Notes: generated by a model not told the origin, from the letters alone. A stretch of 64,000 nt of DNA from Phialocephala subalpina (GCA_900073065.1 FJOG01000017.1:616149-680148), one strand, 5' to 3'. Counted from the first letter of the stretch, positions 46,903 to 59,984 are shown. Program-made: numbers and translations.

Positions 46903-47442
46903 ATACCTTCTAGTATTGACATGCCGAACATATGACTGCAGCTGATGCTTGCCATACCGCCGTCTATGCCGCCAGGCCTTACTGCCATTGGAAAGACGGC
47001 CTTGAAGCACGGATTTTCTCAGGCGTGGGGAGGTGGTTTGCAGCACAAAACTTTGTAAGAATCAAATACCCAGACACAATCGCCATCTTGGTGATACCCA
47101 GAATTGTGGTAGATTAATGGAATGATATTGAAAACGAAATTGAGAGTCCAGTGGACTGGCTCGGGTGTCGCGGTTCCTTGTCACAACAAGGTTAGAGCCC
47201 GCGGCAAGGCCGATCAGTGGGGTACACAGGCACGATCGTGCATGCTTACCATGTCACACTCTTCAGGCGCCTTATATACACAGAGAGAAGTTTCTCATCT
47301 TGTGTATGTGACATGTGGTTGTAGGGGCGAAAATCTGCTCATTTCAAAAGTTCTCATAATGTCAGAATGCTGCATGGTCATCAAGTTTCGATGTCTTCAC
47401 TCCTCAGTCTTCTTCAATTAATTTCGTTTACGCTCCGTCAAT
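46903..47442. promoter_or_regulatory. Promoter region of the serine hydrolase gene
   Basis: 540 bp with no gene. TATATA at about 47274 could act as a TATA element about 170 bp before the start codon. Confidence 0.35.
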
Positions 47443-49364
47443 ATGTGGAGAAGCTTCAGTTTGTGTTTATTGCTCTCTTTCTTGATATCCTTTACTCGTG
47501 CGACTAGGACGCAACTTCCATTCAAGCATAAAAGAAGTCCGTTTGATGAGAAGTTCAATCGATTAGTCAACTGGACTTTGGACCGATGGCATGTTCCAGG
47601 GCTGTCTATGGCCGTGGTAGATGGTGATGATATTTTTACCGACGTATGTCCCCGATTTTGCTCGTGACCTTGATCCTTTCTTCGTTTCTCAACAAAGCCC
47701 AACCTCTAATTTTCAATTGTCCGATCCAATGCTGAACATTCAATATAGGCTTGGGGCTATGCCCACCTACCAAACACCAAAGCAACACCAGATACACTCT
47801 ACTACGGTGGTAGCTTGACCAAATCCTTCACTGCCGCAGCTATGTCCATCCTGATATCGTCCGGAAACTATACGGACCTCTCATGGGGAACATCCATCTC
47901 GAGTATCATCCGAGACGATTTTGTTCTCGCGGAAGAATGGGCTACAGCACATATCAGCATCGAAGATGCACTGGCTCACCGTACTGGCGTTCCAAGACAC
48001 GATTGGAGTTATGGCGGAGCGTATGGTGATGATCTCCACGAAGGCACTCCGAGGGATGTAGTGCGCTCTTTACGAGATTTGCCGTTTGCGGCGGAACCGA
48101 GGACGACGTTTCATTATTGCAATATCATGTATGTTGTGATTGCTCATGTTGTTAGTACGTTGTCTGGGAAGCCGTTGAAGGATTTCTTGGAAGACAGAAT
48201 TTGGGAACCATTAGGGATGAAGTCGACGGTAAGTGAGAATGTTTCCTAAGAACTTCCTCTTACTATAATGAACTCCTTCGAGCAAATTTTCAAAATAAGG
48301 AACAGTTGTAAATGGACAGTCCAAGCTCAAGATCACGTCTCCCGATGTCAAGTTCCATATCAGCATGCCGGTAACATACTAACATTTCTCCAGTACTTCT
48401 CCCGTTCCGATGCACTGAAAGCCCCAGAAGACCTAGCAATGGGCTACATCTGGCACGAAGACGGGCAGTACTATAAGCCAACCGTCTATATGGATGTAGA
48501 GATTATGACCGGTGCCTCCAGCATTATCTCCACTGTCAACGACTACGCCAAATGGCTTCGAGCTTTCATCAATGAGTCACCACCTCTATCTCCCGACGAC
48601 TACGCCGAGCTGAAGACACCTCGAAATCTGCTCGTCCCACAGCCAGAAAGCTCGCCTTTCACTCGCTTTTCATTGTACGCACTTGGTTGGGAGATTGCAT
48701 TTTATAACGGCTACCAGATCTTCCAACATACGGGGAACCTCGAGGCATTTGGCTGTCGCGTGCAGCTCGTCCCTGAGCTCAACTGGGCTGCTGTGACATG
48801 TGGCAACACGCCCGTTACATGTGTGAATGCTGGCATAGAACTCATTAACCATCTGCTCGACAATAAGATCCAGCTACGTGAAGAAGAGAGGTTCGATTGG
48901 TTCAATTAGTAAGTTCTAAATTCTATCCATGATCTAAATGTACATTGGTTGATTATCCATTCAGTCATAAAATCAGTTGGCAGAACAGGCTCGACGTATA
49001 CAACAGCGCGAAAGACACCTACTATCCACAAACCCTCGATTTCCGTCCTCTCAGCTTGGAGTTGGCAAGATATGCTGGGACGTACTATAATCCAGGGTAC
49101 CGGAATTGCACCATATATTACAAGAACGGACAGCTACAAATCGACAGAAATTACTCATTTCACGTTCATGTCGACCTGGAGCATGTCACTGGAGACTACT
49201 TCATGGCGTACATAGACTCTACCTCAACGCCCGACACCTTGTTCCAAAAAGCTGTTGCTGCGGAGTTTGTAGTTGGGCCTGACGGTGCGGCGAGGAAGTT
49301 CGGTATTGCGATTGAGGCAACGATGGGTACTGACGGCAGGATCTGGTTTGAAAGGATAGATTAA
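47443..49364 (+). CDS. Secreted serine hydrolase, beta-lactamase/PBP-like fold
   Basis: Exons are 47443-47643, 47749-48228, 48394-48908 and 48965-49364, giving 531 residues. The first 20 residues form a signal peptide (FSLCLLLSFLISFTRA). The class C beta-lactamase/esterase triad motifs are all seen: SxxK as S89-L-T-K92, YxN as Y190-C-N192, and H339-T-G in place of KTG. The Leu/Trp-rich C-terminal domain from about residue 400 may be an extra beta domain. Relatives are esterases, D-amino-acid peptidases and polyketide-lactam hydrolases, so the substrate is unknown. The second intron is 165 nt, longer than its neighbours. It converges on the IMPACT gene, with only 53 bp between stops. Confidence 0.9.
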
Positions 49365-49417
49365 TTTGAATGTAGGGACATCGTGGTGTTGGATATGGTT
49401 TGGATGCTTCATTCATC

Positions 49418-51151
49418 TCATTCTTTTCTCCTTAGATTTAATATATCGGCCAGTTTTACCTGTCCCTTACCTCCCCAGCCTGCCACTCCAGACTCAACTT
49501 CAGGTCGTACTGTCACATACCAGCTCCAAGCTCTGCGGTCCAGCTCCTCGTGACTAAGATGATCCACCCAAGAACCGAATAGCATATCTAGAGCTCCAAG
49601 CAGTAGGCCCAGATTCTCCTCCTTCTCTCTGTCCAACGCAGCACCCGACTTCTTTTTCTTCCCCAGCGATTCTGGGTCCGGCGGTGAACTGAAAGCCTTC
49701 AAGATGTACTGTCTAGCACCTTGTGGTTTATGAATTGGCATCCCAGCTGCCGTGCCCCCGGTGACAGGTCCATCTTTCTTCCTCATAGCCTCAAGATCCA
49801 ATCCCCAAAGTGCTTCTTGTCCAATGACACCTGCTACACGCAATCTTTGAGATAGAGCATCACGAGAAACTTGTGTCATAATGCGCCATCTGTCCGGCCC
49901 TAGAAAAATACCACCGTACCATCGTGATACCACCAGTAGGACACCGACAAAATTATCAGCCTGTAGCAATCCGAGAAGATGTCGTCCACCACCCGATTCG
50001 CCATCGTCGTTGATGTCTTCTATAACACCATATTCGCCTTGTACTCGCCAGGCTGAGATGTTGTGACTTGCACCGCGCAGATCACTATTATCTGATAGTA
50101 GCTTTTGTATTTTCGCAGATGCTTCCGAGGCAGATTTAATTTTTATTGACCTTGCAACAAAGGTCGATTGCTTCGAAGTGACGCTTGCTGAGACAGTCCA
50201 ACCGTCTGTAGCTTTCTTTGCTGGAGTAGGTTCTGCTGTCGATGAACTGTCCGCTTTCTCCTCGTGGTCCAATGTCGATTGTGTATGCGACACTTCATTC
50301 TTGATCCCAGATTCGTCTTCATTCTCCACCTTCACCTCCTGTTTCCACTCATACCCAGTCCTCTTCAACACAGTAATCTCTCTCCCCATGACCCTGACCT
50401 TTGGCTGACCTGTTCCCCACCCCTCTTCATCCGCACCTTTCCCCGTTTCGAGTCCAATACTGACAGCCTTGGTCCTCGAATTCATGCTCACCACAGCCTG
50501 TGCTAGACTCAATCTACTACTCAACGGCTGATCCATGGTATATTTTAGTAGCTCCACGGCAAATGCCAGCACCAGCGGCGCTCGATTCGTGTATATGACC
50601 GACTTCACTATCGCCTCCTCATCTGCAGATGGCTGCGGAAGTTCAAGAGAAGCTTCGAGTTCGGCAGAAGTCTGAGGCTCATTCGCAAGCTCGTATGCGG
50701 ATCTAGATTTCTTGGAGGAGGATGCTAGGGATTCGGCAGCAGTGCGTTTGGTGCCTCCGGACTTGGTTTGCGCCTTGCATGCCGTGAGTAGAGATTTGGC
50801 TGCTTTTTCGTCTTTTATCGCGGCACTGAGTGTTGGCAGATCTGCGGCTGCAATGTCGGATATGCTATTGTATTGTCAGATAAGCTTGCAGATGTAACAT
50901 CCAAGAGGGGTACCTCTTGAGGTTGGCAGCTTGAAGTGATTTGACTCGTCCCACTTCAAGAAGTTAGTACTATATTTTCAGCACATGGAAAGAGCCAAAG
51001 AGGATGAAACCTCTTCGGGAGCTCCCAACACAGCAAAATTCAAGAGGCGAAACAAAGAAAAGGCTTGATTACTGGCTGCCATCATGGGGAGCTTGTTGCG
51101 ACCTGTTGTTAGCAGGCGCAGCAGCTCCTGGAGGTCTTGATGCGATGCCAT
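49418..51151 (-). CDS. IMPACT/UPF0029 family protein
   Basis: Exons are 51151-51073, 50953-50914 (40 nt) and 50864-49418, giving 521 residues. The first two exons were found from splice signals: GCAGCCA|GTAATC joins TG GGACGAG to give MAAMGRVKSLQAANLKS, then ISDIAAADLPTL. The IMPACT (UPF0029) domain lies in the middle: STFVARSIKIKSASEASA ... ISAWRVQG ... DINDDGESGGGRHLLGLLQ ... VGVLLVVSRWYGGIFLGPDR. The last part is the family's conserved nucleotide-binding-like stretch. The N-terminal RWD domain of Yih1/IMPACT is not seen. It may act on Gcn1-Gcn2 like its relatives, but that is only inference. A helical C-terminal extension follows. Confidence 0.9.
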
Positions 51152-51731
51152 TTGGTGTGCTTGGAGTTGTGTTGAGAGAAAGAGAACATAGGTGGAAGCA
51201 ACTTTGCCTCTGGCGCCTAGATCTTGGAAGTTCGCGACGCGACAAGCTGATAACGAAAGCATGTGACCATAATGGCTTCAAAAATAAATAATAATTGACC
51301 CTGTTCATTCAATCAATTATACATAAACAGGCAATGAGTTCCAGAGCAATTTGCAAACATATTATTATATCTGGATCATAACTGAAGAAACGTCACGTTG
51401 TGATGCTCAGAGTCGATGAGAGCCCGGGACAAGCGAAACGCGGGGCCGCTTTCCTCCCTAAATGTCCCTGATCTGCTTTGTCTTTGAAACTGTCCACCAG
51501 AATAGCGATATTCATCTTGAAAAATTGTTATCATATCCTCAGGCGATATGCTTGTTGGATTATGTACGCCTGCTACCAATTCAAGCTTCAAGGAATGCGC
51601 ACTGGGCCATCGGTGATAGCGGATTTAGCGACTCGATCGTTTGGGTTGAAGTTGACACAGCTTCCTTCCTTCCTAGGCAGCTGTTGTGCCTTTCCATCAG
51701 AAGTTCGAAATACGAGAGCAAATATTTCAAG
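51152..51731. other. Divergent promoter region IMPACT / reductase
   Basis: 580 bp separate the two start codons. No gene is seen; the frame upstream of 51732 is open but lacks motifs. Confidence 0.45.
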
Positions 51732-52545
51732 ATGAAATTCATAGTCACTGGCTCCACTGGCTTCGTTGGAGGCGAAGTCCTCTCACAATGTCTTCGAAAT
51801 CCTGCCGTCACGTCAGTGATAGCACTCTCTCGCCGCAACCTACCCGAAGCACTCACCAAAGATCCAAAGTTAAATGTGGTGATCATGAAGGACTTTAACT
51901 CATACCCAAACTCGGTGATGCAAGAAATGAAAGGAGCAGACGCTTGTATATGGTGGGTGTCCAAACAGTGTCTGGACAATCCAGGTGTCCCTCAAGATGA
52001 CGAGTTACTGATCGTAGCACAGGTGCATGGGAACAACAGCAGGAGATAAAGCTCTCGAAGTAGACTACCCACTAGCTTTCGGTAACGCATTCTCGGAAAC
52101 ATTGCCGGAGAGCAAGAAGAAGTTCCGCTACATCCACCTCAGCGGAGCAGCCACCGAAAGGAACCAAGACAAGCAGTTATGGTTCAAATCAGAAATGAGG
52201 AAGATGAAAGTGCGTTCCTTACACCCTTAAACCCTCTCCTTCCCCATACTCACAGCGATCTAGGGTCACAACGAGCAAAACATGCTCTCCTTCGCCACAA
52301 AACCAGAAACCGAAGGGCTTTGGGAAACCTTAATCGTCAAAGCAAGTTTCGTCATTCAGAAAGATCTGAAGAGTCCACGCGACGTGATGGGATGGATGTT
52401 AGGTACTAAGGCTTGTATTCGTGTTGATGAATTGGCGGCTACGATGATTGATGCTGGGTTGAATGGGTGGAAGGAGAATACTTTGCAGGATAACGCGGCG
52501 ATGGTAGCGAAAGGGAGAGAAGTGCTAGAAATTCAAGGAAGGTGA
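51732..52545 (+). CDS. NAD(P)-binding Rossmann protein (NmrA/atypical SDR-like)
   Basis: Exons are 51732-51952, 52023-52209 and 52264-52545, giving 229 residues. The N-terminus VTGSTGFVGGEVLSQCLRNP is the glycine-rich dinucleotide loop of extended/atypical SDRs (TGxxGxxG). Splicing gives DACIWCMGTTAGD, then YIHLSGAATER and GLWETLIVKASFV. No YxxxK pair is obvious, so it may bind NAD(P) for sensing or reduce an unknown substrate. At 229 residues it is shorter than most NmrA-like proteins. The start chosen is the first Met directly before the Rossmann strand. The longer open frame upstream has no support. Confidence 0.82.
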
Positions 52546-53585
52546 GCGGATTAGTCCACCTCTTAAAGTTTTGGGTATTCTTGAATGTATCAAAAAGATT
52601 CAAAGTCTCGCAAAAACTTGCCTCATCATCTGTGGCGCCTCGATCGTGAAGACGAAACCCCTTTTTCGCGACTCGCTTAATTTTCATCCAAAAAACACCC
52701 CAAGAAAATCAAAAGATCGACCGACTCGCCTTATTGCACTAGAAAAAGACCGCCCAAAAGTAGAAAAAGGAAAATTGATAGACTCAAGAAACAAAAGAGT
52801 TCTGCCACCGGACGGCTTTACATCTCTTATCGAATCGATTCGCGGTGGCGTGTGAGGAAATGTCCTCTGGAATGGTGTATGCTCTTTCAGCTCGGGCCAG
52901 GCATCACTGTCTGTTTTCCACCATGGAGCACAATTTGACCTGGGCTACCAAGACTGGTGGCTGCCTTTTGTGCTCCGATACCAAAATTTTGCCCATTTAA
53001 AACTATATGGCTTGGTATTGGAGTGGAGCAGGATCGGGTTTAGCGAAGCCGAACGGGATGAAGGACCGCGAACCACTTGCCATGATTGTGCCGGATTAAT
53101 GGCTGTGTGTGCTAGGTACAGTTCGAATGTCTTTATGAGAATAATTGCATCTTCAGGGACTACGATCAAGCTCTTGACCCCTTATTAGTGCTCTTAAAAG
53201 TCATCGCGGAAAGCGGCATACCCCTTTCCCTACTCGCTTATCAAAGCATCGCAAATTCTACGAGAGAAACATTTAGGAGCCCAACATCAGACTTGATAAG
53301 AACTCAGGTTTGTCACTTGAGATGAGAATAACGACATATGAGTCGACATTGGATGATCAACGCCCAATGTCGCAACCGAACACGAGCTCAATCTTAATTG
53401 AAAATATAATGTTTGGATTTGCTTTGTAACCTCAACGCCGATATATCTACTCACAGGTATAAGGTTTTGCATCATCGCTTGCTCCGATTCAACAACCCAA
53501 ATTTTGAAAGTTCGAACACCGCTCTTGCCTTCCCTCAACTCCATGCCTATAAACTCCATTCCGAGATAGTCACCATCATACCCAT
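52546..53585. other. Intergenic region, no gene seen
   Basis: 1.04 kb between converging stops, with only short ORFs lacking motifs. Confidence 0.45.
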
Positions 53586-54736
53586 CTACTCCTTCACCTT
53601 CACCTCAAGCTCACCAACCATCTCCTCACACCACCCCATCAAAATATCACCCCAGATCTTATACCCCTTGTACAACCTAACCTCTTCCTCCCATCCCAGA
53701 ATCTGACTCCTCAACGCTATAATCTCCTCTTCGCCAAGCTCAGTTACAGGCTGCATATACGTCCTAACCGTAAATAGCACCGCATCCGTCTTCTCCAGCC
53801 TCATGAAAGCTTGGCGTTCCCTTCTAACCATTAGGTTGCTTGGCGTGAGGGGTTTGGGCGGAGGAGATTCAGGAGCGTCTTGGAATAGATCTTGTGTGGT
53901 TTGGATGAAGAGGTTTGTGCGCTCCATTGCTGTTTTGGAGGAGAGGTGGTCGAAATACCTTTGACATATCAGCATCCCATATTCCCTAAGATGAAGCTCA
54001 AAATAGAAAGGAAGAATAGGACGTACTTATTCACATTCGCCCCCAACTTCTCCTTCCAAGCCGGCACAGGTCCATGCAGTCTAGCCATACTATACCCAAT
54101 CCTCTCCTGTAATTTCCATCCAGCAGGGAACAGTGTGGCACTAGCTCTCAAATGATACTCCCCGGTCTCTGGATCCCGAACTAGGACGTTGAAATCTTCC
54201 ATTGCGAGCTTGGCTGCTACCTCGATTGGATTCTCGCACTTCTCTCCGATGAGGTACGTCTCGCTGGTGAGACGGTTCTCGATATATGGTCCATCAGCCT
54301 TGGTAACGATACTATAATGCTGCGGAAACCTCGTAGACAGAAAGCTCGTGACGAGGCCCAAGACCTCCTGACAAGAAGCCATAGAACCAGGTAGACATTG
54401 CACAACATCAGCGTGTCGGGAGCTGAGAAGCGAGAGTCGAAGAGCGTGTTCGGAAAGGTAAGAGGAGTCGAGGGTAAGCCAATTAGAGTGGTCGAGGCGT
54501 TTTAGGCCCATGGCCATGCGGGATGAGGATTTGGGACGGAGAGGTGGGAATTGGTAGGGTGCTACTTCTTGGGTTATTTTCGTTTCGGTGGTGCCGAGGC
54601 TGGGGCGTCGGGCGTCGGAGGACTTTTCATGGTTGAAGGGTTTCCAGAAGAGGAGGGGGTGGAGGAGGGAGGGGAGGATGGCGAGGAGGATGCAGAGTGT
54701 GAGGAGGATGAAGAAGGTGATGGCGAGGAACACCAT
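53586..54736 (-). CDS. HODM/DUF3445 heme-dependent oxidative N-demethylase-like protein
   Basis: Exon 1 is 54736-54027, the intron 54026-53959 and exon 2 53958-53586, giving 360 residues. A single N-terminal membrane anchor (ITFFILLTLCILLAILPSLLH) precedes a globular domain. That domain contains MAMGLKRLDHSNWLTLDSSYLSEHALR, CQEVLGLVTSFLSTRFPQHYSI and FPAGWKLQERIGYSMARLHGPVPAWKEKLG. These match the DUF3445 family, related to the alpha subunit of heme-dependent oxidative N-demethylase. The joint ANVNK|YFDHL keeps frame. Substrate unknown; the anchor suggests attachment to the ER or another membrane. Confidence 0.85.
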
Positions 54737-56497
54737 GTTGCTCGATGGTAGTGATCGTGGTTGAGAGATGGCGAAGTTGAGTAGTGAAAGATGAATGTCG
54801 GAGCCTCGAAGGATGACGACAGAAAGTTGATCAAGTGATGAGATCAGGCTGTGCCCGGAATGCTGAACGGTAGGTATGTGGCAAGTAAAGCTTTTGAAAT
54901 CCAGAATGAGCTTTTGTCGAGTGCTGTAAACCTCGAAATTGAAGGTGAAGCCGATATTATCTTATAGGACCGGACCGAAGATAAACTTTTGGAAAGGAAG
55001 TTGCTTGCGACGACACACATCTTGTGTCGGTGCTTCAAAAAAAGACTTTCATCTTGCAGATTAAGTGGGAGTACAGGAAGAAGTATCGTCACTGCCGTCC
55101 TTCAAGATCACTCGGCGGAACTTGCTTTCACTTGTACAGGAACAAGCAACTTATGTCTTGAAACCTTACATGCGTGCCGTCTCGGAGAGCATGTTCTCAT
55201 GAGAATAACTTTATGACAAGAGGCAAACCCCACCGGCCAAGTTATAAGACCGTTGGGATACGGTAGTCTTCCATCAGAGTTCCTGGATGAAAAGGGACCC
55301 ATCCGAGTGGAAGCCCACTTGGAACGAAACGACGATGGTCAGCACAAATGAGGACGATGTCAATGCCTATATGGGACAATACATAGTAGTGAGCCCATAT
55401 AACAGGGATGCTTCCCAAACATTTCGATATCGAGCGATCTGGGCATCTGAATCGAGGCCGTCGAAGAAGTTCCTGCATAAGGGTATTCGCGGTTCGATCT
55501 CTCCAGCTGCAGCAGTTCGTGCCATCCAAGACTAGCAGGCCGGGGGGACTCATCAGCCCCCAGGCAAAAGTGGGAACAAGAACACCCAATGGGAACGCAA
55601 TTCGAGCCTCCGAGGAAGGACACTTTTTCGGTAACACGAGTTCGTCAATAGCGTCTCACGGCATCAACTCACTAGAGCTCAAGGTTCATGGAGGATCGCT
55701 GGAATTCGCGGGATCCGTGGTCTCGAGATCTATATTTTGCGGCAAACGCGCAACGTGCGTAACAACTGCAGTGTTGAGGCTGATGGCTGATTCTCGCTCG
55801 TCTCCACTTAGACAAGTTACTTATCTACTTATCTGAGGGCATGGATGCAATGACATCTTTAGGCTGGAAAGGCTGTCCCGGAGAGCTGGACGCAAGTCGT
55901 TGATTGGTACGACTGGATAACCGTATCGGCACATTCGGTGCGATGTTTGGCACGTGCAGGGCTCGCATGGTCATCGCCGCGAGGAGAAACGCGGCGTGGG
56001 GCGAGGAGGGGTTGTTGCGGTTCATCGAGGCGCTCTCGGCGCTTGGTGCAGAGATCTGGCTTCCAAGACATCTGTCGAGCAATCAAGATCCGCATCTGAT
56101 ACCGTGCCACTGGGGACGCCGAATGCTGCCGTACAAGATCCAGAATTATTTTTGTGAAGTCACATATCGATGCAAACTGTTTGATCTTTGGTGGAAAAAT
56201 AATTGATTTTCAGCTGCAGTTCTCGTCTCGTCTGTCCCGAAGATCCTCGTCGCTCGGCGGAGCTTGGGTCTCATCTGGAGGAGCTAGGATCTCATGTTGG
56301 TTGGGTTGGGCCCGTGGAAGTTTACTTCTGTCACCCCAACATATGCTGAAACCGTCAGCCTTTCAAATTATCTTGTTATTATTGGGTAAGATGAACAAAG
56401 ATGCTTGTTTTGAGCCAGTATGCCGAAATCCAAATCCGTTCGATCTCCTCTGCTTTAAAACACCCACTTCGCCGAGTCCGAGGTCCAGACATTAGAA
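54737..56497. other. Intergenic region, no gene recognised
   Basis: 1.76 kb with overlapping short ORFs on both strands (up to about 142 codons, 55408-55836) that show no motifs. I could not make a spliced gene from them. Confidence 0.4.
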
Positions 56498-57676
56498 CTA
56501 CCGATTTACTGCTGCCATTTCCTCCTCCGAAAAGTCCAGCAAAAGCGCAATGTTATTTCTCACAGTCGTCTGCATCCAGGAAGGCCATGCTCGGATTGTT
56601 GACAAGAAGTTCACTTCCTTGGGCAGTATCAACTGTCCCGATCGTCCCGAGACCACTTGGTTTACAATAGCTCCGGTAACATATTCCGGTTCAAGGACAG
56701 GGTCCTTGAATTCACGCTTTGCAACCAATGGTTCGATCATTGGTGTTCGGATCCAGATCGGATTGACCACCCTAATCGTGTGAGCGCAGGCCATTTTAGG
56801 TTCCAGGATGAACTTACGTCGTCCGCACATTCGGTGCTTTGTACCTCGACTTTAATTCCGAATGTAACCCTTCGTTGAAAGCAAGTGCACTTGCTTTGGT
56901 ACAAGAATAATCCACGTTCTGAGCATGAACGATATAGCTCGCCATGCTTGCAATAGTAACCACATGACCATGATTTTTCTTGATCATGGCAGGTAGGAAC
57001 TCTCTCACCATCCAAAAATGCGACATAGTATTGACCTCGAAAGTCTTTCTGATATGCTCTTCCTTTGCTCCCAAAATAGACCTGCACATCGCAACGCCAG
57101 CATTGTTGATGAGGACAGTCGGATCACCATGATCCTTCCGAATTTCCTCGGCGACAGCGGCAATATTTGCAGTCGAAGTAACATCGCATTGATAGAAAGC
57201 GATATTGGCAGCTTGATCGATCATCTTAGCACAAAGTTTCATCAAAGCGGGAAGTCAATATACCCACCAACAGCCGTCTTTGGCGGAACGAGGTCCAGAA
57301 TCACAACCTTCACTCCCAACTTTGCGAACTCAGCCGCCATAAGCTCGCCGATACCGCTCGAGCCTCCCGAGATCAAGACTATCTCTTTACTTTTCACGAA
57401 CTTGGCGTCGGACTTCCAGTTGTTGGCGACCCATTGGGAGAGTTTGTTGTTGATGCCTCGGATTATGCTGATGCCCAGCAGGACCGAAAGAGCCCGGATG
57501 ACGGCAGGAGAGCCTACCAAGGAATGCAGTCGTTCGGGAAGTATGCTTCGAACTTTATCTGGGTAGTATAGTAGAGCAAACAGTAGTGGCGCTGTTCCTT
57601 TGGCGCTGAAGAGGGCGAGCCGGACAGGGGCAGTCAGCGTACGCGTACTCAGCAATAGGGGCTTGGATGGAGGCAT
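56498..57676 (-). CDS. Short-chain dehydrogenase/reductase (RDH10/SDR16C-like)
   Basis: Exons are 57676-57268, 57211-56818 and 56771-56498, giving 358 residues. Relatives reduce or oxidise retinoid/steroid/lipid alcohols with NAD(P). Motifs are G104-G-S-S-G-I-G110 (cofactor), NNAGVA, the catalytic Ser in TIASMASYI, and YSCTK (YxxxK). A membrane-anchoring N-terminus precedes the Rossmann fold. The first intron (57212-57267) is best read as G|GTGGGT...GATCAAG|CT, which gives PPKTAVAANIAFYQCDVTS. A donor at GTTGGT with acceptor CTAAG is possible but less like the family. The start MPPSKPLLL was chosen. An upstream in-frame Met at 57772 would add a hydrophobic stretch that looks like leader sequence. 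Confidence 0.88.
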
Positions 57677-58141
57677 CCTGACGTGTATCTTTGGTGGTGA
57701 AGGAGAGAAGAAGAATAGAAACAAGCAGTAGGCAACGAGGAAACAAAATATATTGATGATCGAGGTTCCCATTACCAAGTGTGGTTAGAGTTCGACGTAT
57801 GTTTGATGTTCGTCGGTGCCGAGGCCTAAAGACTGGGGACGAGCGGGGTTGTGGGGCGTAGTCTACCAGGGTCACCGCCCAATCATTTCTTCGCTCTGAA
57901 TAACCTCACTGAGACGGAGGCTTAGAAAATGTACCAATGCGAATCTTGGGACACCGAGGTATTTCTGAAGCCACCTCAGTCTTGAACGGCAATTGCTCAC
58001 ATGTCAACATTCAGGGGCCTCGGAAGACACATCGAAGCTCTCCCCTCCATTCTGTTCATGAATCAAGCTTATTTTGGAAAGGGGTAGAGACAAAGATGAT
58101 ACATAAACCTAGGACAAGACTTAGAGGTGGTTGTAGCCATC
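57677..58141. other. Intergenic region SDR/SSADH
   Basis: 465 bp between the SDR start and the SSADH stop, both on the minus strand. No gene is seen. Confidence 0.45.
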
Positions 58142-59984
58142 TCAGAAATGTCCATCCAAAGTCAAAGTACCCGTCTTCGTGATCAGGTACTCGTTGATAG
58201 CGACATCCTTTCCTGATTCTTTACCATATCCTGACTCTTTAATTCCTCCGAAAGGTGACTCGGCAGCAGATGAGTTGCCTAGATAGGGTCAATATTCAGA
58301 CATTAGTAGCCACGAAGGAGGACGTACCTGTATTCATTCCAATCATACCAGCCTCGAGGTTCTCAAGAAGTCTCCAGGTACGGTCAACATTCTTAGTGAA
58401 GAAGTATGAGGCCAGACCCATCTACTAAAGTCAGCCGATGGTCGTGTGTTCAAAAGTGAATTGACTTACGCTAGTGGCGTTCGCAGCTTCAACAGCTTCT
58501 TCCTCTGTGTCAAACGAGTAGAGAGCAAGAACCGGAGCAAAGGTCTCCTCCTCGGTGATCAACATCTCCTTCTTTGCTCCAAGAATGATAGTTGGCTCGA
58601 AGAAGTATCCACCCTTTCCACTAACTTTACCACCACCCAACACAATCTTACCTCCGTACTTCTTCGCATCTTCGACTTGACTGGTAGCTTTGTCGAGACT
58701 TCGTGGTGTTGTGACTGGTCCCATGGTGGTTCCCTTCTCAGCGCCATGGCCAACAACTAATTTGGATGTCTTGTCTTTGAACAGAGCTGCGAATTTGTCA
58801 TAGACGCCACTTTGGACGTAGACTCGGTTCGCTGTGATACATGCTTGGCCAGCGTGTCGCCACTTCAAAAGCATGAGTTCTGGAAAAGGTCAGTCAAGGT
58901 GGTCAATAAAGGAGAGAGGATTCTCATACGATTTGCTGCTTGCTCGAGGTCTGCATCATCAAAGATCAAAAAGGGGCAGTTTCCACCAAGCTCAAGAGTC
59001 ACCTTCTTCAACCCATCTGAGCACAGCTTCGCAACCAACTTCCCAACTCTCGTCTAGTACAAAGTCAGTTGCGCCAAGGCAAAACCTCTGCAGTTTCCTA
59101 ACTTACAGAACCAGTAAATGTAACTTTCTTCACAAGTGGGTGTCGGCAAAGTGCTTCACTCAAAGGTGGGGTGTTTTCGAGACTAGTTGTGAGGACGCTG
59201 AAAACTCCCTTGGGAAAACCCGCTTGCGTTGCAAGATTTGCCAACGCCAAAACCGAGAGTGGGGTTTCAGGTGAGGGCTTCACGATCATAGAGCATCCAG
59301 CAGCCAGAGCAGCGCCAGCTTTTCGTAAGATCATACTGAGACGTATTAGCATTTCCACCTTTGAACTAAAAAAGTTGTACACTCACGCAATGGGGAAGTT
59401 CCATGGGACCAAAGCAGCACAAACACCAATCGGCTGCTTCACCGTGAACACCCTCCTCCCAGGCGCAGAAGGTGTCTGAATTGTACCAGTGATTCTCTCC
59501 GCTTCGCCTGCAAACCACCAAGTGAAGCCGAGAGCATAATCAAGTTCACCTTGAGACTCAGCAAGAGGCTTTCCAGTCTCATACGTGACGATATGAGCAA
59601 TGTCGTCTCTGTTCTCACGGATGAGAGCATCCCACTTCAGAAGCCATTGTGCTCTGGTGCGAGGATTGACTTTCTTGTAACTTTGGAATGCCTTGTGGGC
59701 GGCGTTGACAGCGACATCGACATCTTCGGCGGTGTTGTCTGGTGCTGTTGCCCAGACTTTGCCACTTCCGGGATCTGAAAATTGGTCAGGGTGTGCTCAG
59801 AATTGAGAAGGTGATGAGCATACCAACGATTTCGAATCTCTTTCCTGATTTCGCCTCAACCCATTCTCCGTCGACGTATGACTTGTCCTTGAACAAGTCT
59901 GGGTTTTTGACCTGCGGTTGTCAGCTTCAGTAGCTTCGTGTTCCTCAGCCCAACACTCACTTCAAAAGGTAACTTCGTAGACAT
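58142..59984 (-). CDS. UGA2: Succinate-semialdehyde dehydrogenase (GABA shunt)
   Basis: Eight exons: 59984-59961, 59911-59824, 59774-59387, 59335-59107, 59053-58930, 58879-58470, 58421-58328 and 58278-58142. They give 497 residues. The enzyme oxidises succinic semialdehyde to succinate with NAD(P)+, the last step of GABA degradation. The aldehyde dehydrogenase marks are [27 protein letters not shown], the general base Glu264 in LELGGN and the nucleophile Cys298 in GQACITANR. The C-terminus [25 protein letters not shown] is typical of the SSADH subgroup. No long transit peptide is seen, so it is probably cytosolic like yeast Uga2. All seven introns are 48-53 nt with GT-AG ends. Substrate specificity within the family is inferred. 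Confidence 0.94.

Noticed and set aside
54574..54834. Ser/Pro-rich ORF upstream of the HODM gene, minus strand
   Set aside because: It overlaps the start region of the HODM gene in another frame; low-complexity composition explains it.
55242..55836. Overlapping ORFs of 131 and 142 codons on opposite strands
   Set aside because: Neither has motifs or fits a splice model.
57677..57772. Hydrophobic upstream extension of the SDR from an earlier in-frame ATG
   Set aside because: It resembles untranslated leader, and the family normally starts nearer MPPSKP; kept as an alternative only.
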